A DNA stretch of 62,854 nt, from positions 1 to 62,854 of the forward strand of contig NZ_LUUG01000062.1 in assembly GCF_001644035.1 (NCBI RefSeq). The letters are read 5' to 3'. Positions 62,328 to 62,854 of this stretch are shown here, piece after piece. The translations under genes and the position numbers were made by a program. This DNA is from Methylomonas methanica. Its GTDB lineage: Bacteria > Pseudomonadota > Gammaproteobacteria > Methylococcales > Methylomonadaceae. The notes beneath the pieces were generated by a model. It had not been told where the DNA came from. It saw nothing but the letters and a program-made list of their open reading frames with translations, and did not search any database. The stretch's first letter is position 1. Every line of letters starts with the position of its first letter.

Positions 62328-62854
62328 AAACGCGCACCCAGAAAACTCCTTTCAGAATTGTATATTTATGCAGTTCTTTTAAATATATGTGATACGCATC
62401 ACTTTCTTATTGTCATATTTTAGAAGTGGTTCGAATTTTAGTTTGATCTTACTGATTTTAGCCATCCAAAAGGGTCAAAAGGCTGCCCTGAATAAAAATC
62501 AAAAAAGAGATGTGGACCACAAAAATATCAGTAAATTCAATTTATAAGACAAATCTTTTAAAGTTATACTGGCACTCGCCGTTAAGGTTAGTGCCTTCGA
62601 TTAGATCAGATCGAAAATAAAAGAAAAGGCATGATGTCGTTAAGATTGGTCCAATGACTTAAGTGGTTTTGATAGTGAGCAACTTAGGTGCCGTTGTTGG
62701 GTTTCAATCTTATCTGCATTTAAATAGTTTTAAGGGATTAATAGTTATCGGGCGAGACACTTACCAATAAAAATAAACGATTCAGCAAGCCAAAATACCT
62801 GGGAGATTAATCATGATGGAAGAAACGATAGATGTAACCTGAATCCGTGACTTA
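62328..62854. other. Intergenic region to the window end, no gene recognised
   Basis: AT-rich, 527 bp. Two very short frames with ribosome-like sites are seen: ATG 62631 (8 codons, after AAAAGG) and ATG 62813 (MMEETIDVT, 9 codons, after GGGAG). Neither is long enough to call. A small hairpin AGGG...CCCT is near 62477. It probably holds the promoter and leader of a gene beyond the window. Confidence 0.5.

Noticed and set aside
62460..62500. Possible riboswitch from the hairpin AGGG...CCCT
   Set aside because: No match to the c-di-GMP (GEMM) or other riboswitch cores I know; only a short stem.
1..62854. CRISPR arrays, prophage, toxin-antitoxin pairs or restriction systems
   Set aside because: No regularly spaced repeats, phage structural genes or typical toxin/antitoxin or methylase motifs were seen.

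Overview
The window looks like chromosome of a gammaproteobacterium with moderate GC. RecBCD, a class I adenylate cyclase, the dksA-gluQRS pair, YgfZ, YgfX and YchF all point that way. The PEP-CTERM protein and the overall gene style are compatible with a Methylococcales methanotroph such as Methylomonas, but nothing here (no methane monooxygenase, no rRNA) proves the genus. One segment around 51.5-53.1 kb is clearly foreign: it is AT-rich and codes for a DUF4301 protein of Bacteroidetes type.

Layout. 0-3.2 kb: the start of a secreted protein gene, a cytochrome b561-like gene, and a PhoP/QseB-type two-component pair, with a repeated 14-bp element upstream of both divergent units. 3.3-13 kb: a tightly packed run on the + strand, argH, then seven signalling genes (FimV-like TPR protein, pseudo-receiver protein, small GTPase, winged-helix/roadblock protein, roadblock protein, lone PAS protein, cytoplasmic PhnD-like protein), then a histidine phosphatase and cyaA. 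13-23 kb: a calcium-binding-repeat protein, then a TonB receptor / YfiR / 1701-residue hybrid kinase-phosphorelay-GGDEF-EAL protein / HDOD protein unit. 23-27.6 kb: PepSY membrane protein, ComEC, PilZ protein, YbdD. 27.6-29.5 kb: a PEP-CTERM gene in a repeat-rich segment lying between two near-identical hairpins. 29.5-36.7 kb: deaD, heme A synthase, HDOD protein and ygfZ on the minus strand; ygfX, HDOD protein and a diguanylate cyclase on the plus strand. 36.8-39.8 kb: Sel1 lipoprotein, CsgG-like lipoprotein, ychF and tRNA-Met. 40-49 kb: recC-recB-recD. 49-53.4 kb: tolC, then a scar region with an IS5-type transposase remnant, a short inverted-repeat element, the DUF4301 gene and a broken galU tail. 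53.4-57.6 kb: a minus-strand operon dksA-gluQRS-acs-eamA. 57.7-62.3 kb: aminotransferase, rhodanese, DUF3581, mobB-moeA and a DnaJ-domain membrane protein.

The strongest candidate for an undescribed system is the 4.7-13 kb run. It has the parts of an actinobacterial conservon (COG2229-type GTPase, roadblock protein, winged-helix partner) together with sensory modules, all apparently co-transcribed with adenylate cyclase. This would be a bacterial G-protein-to-cAMP arrangement. The link to cyclase activity is inferred from gene order only. The window is also rich in c-di-GMP and HDOD signalling: one GGDEF-EAL hybrid, one GAF-GGDEF cyclase, one PilZ protein and three HDOD proteins.
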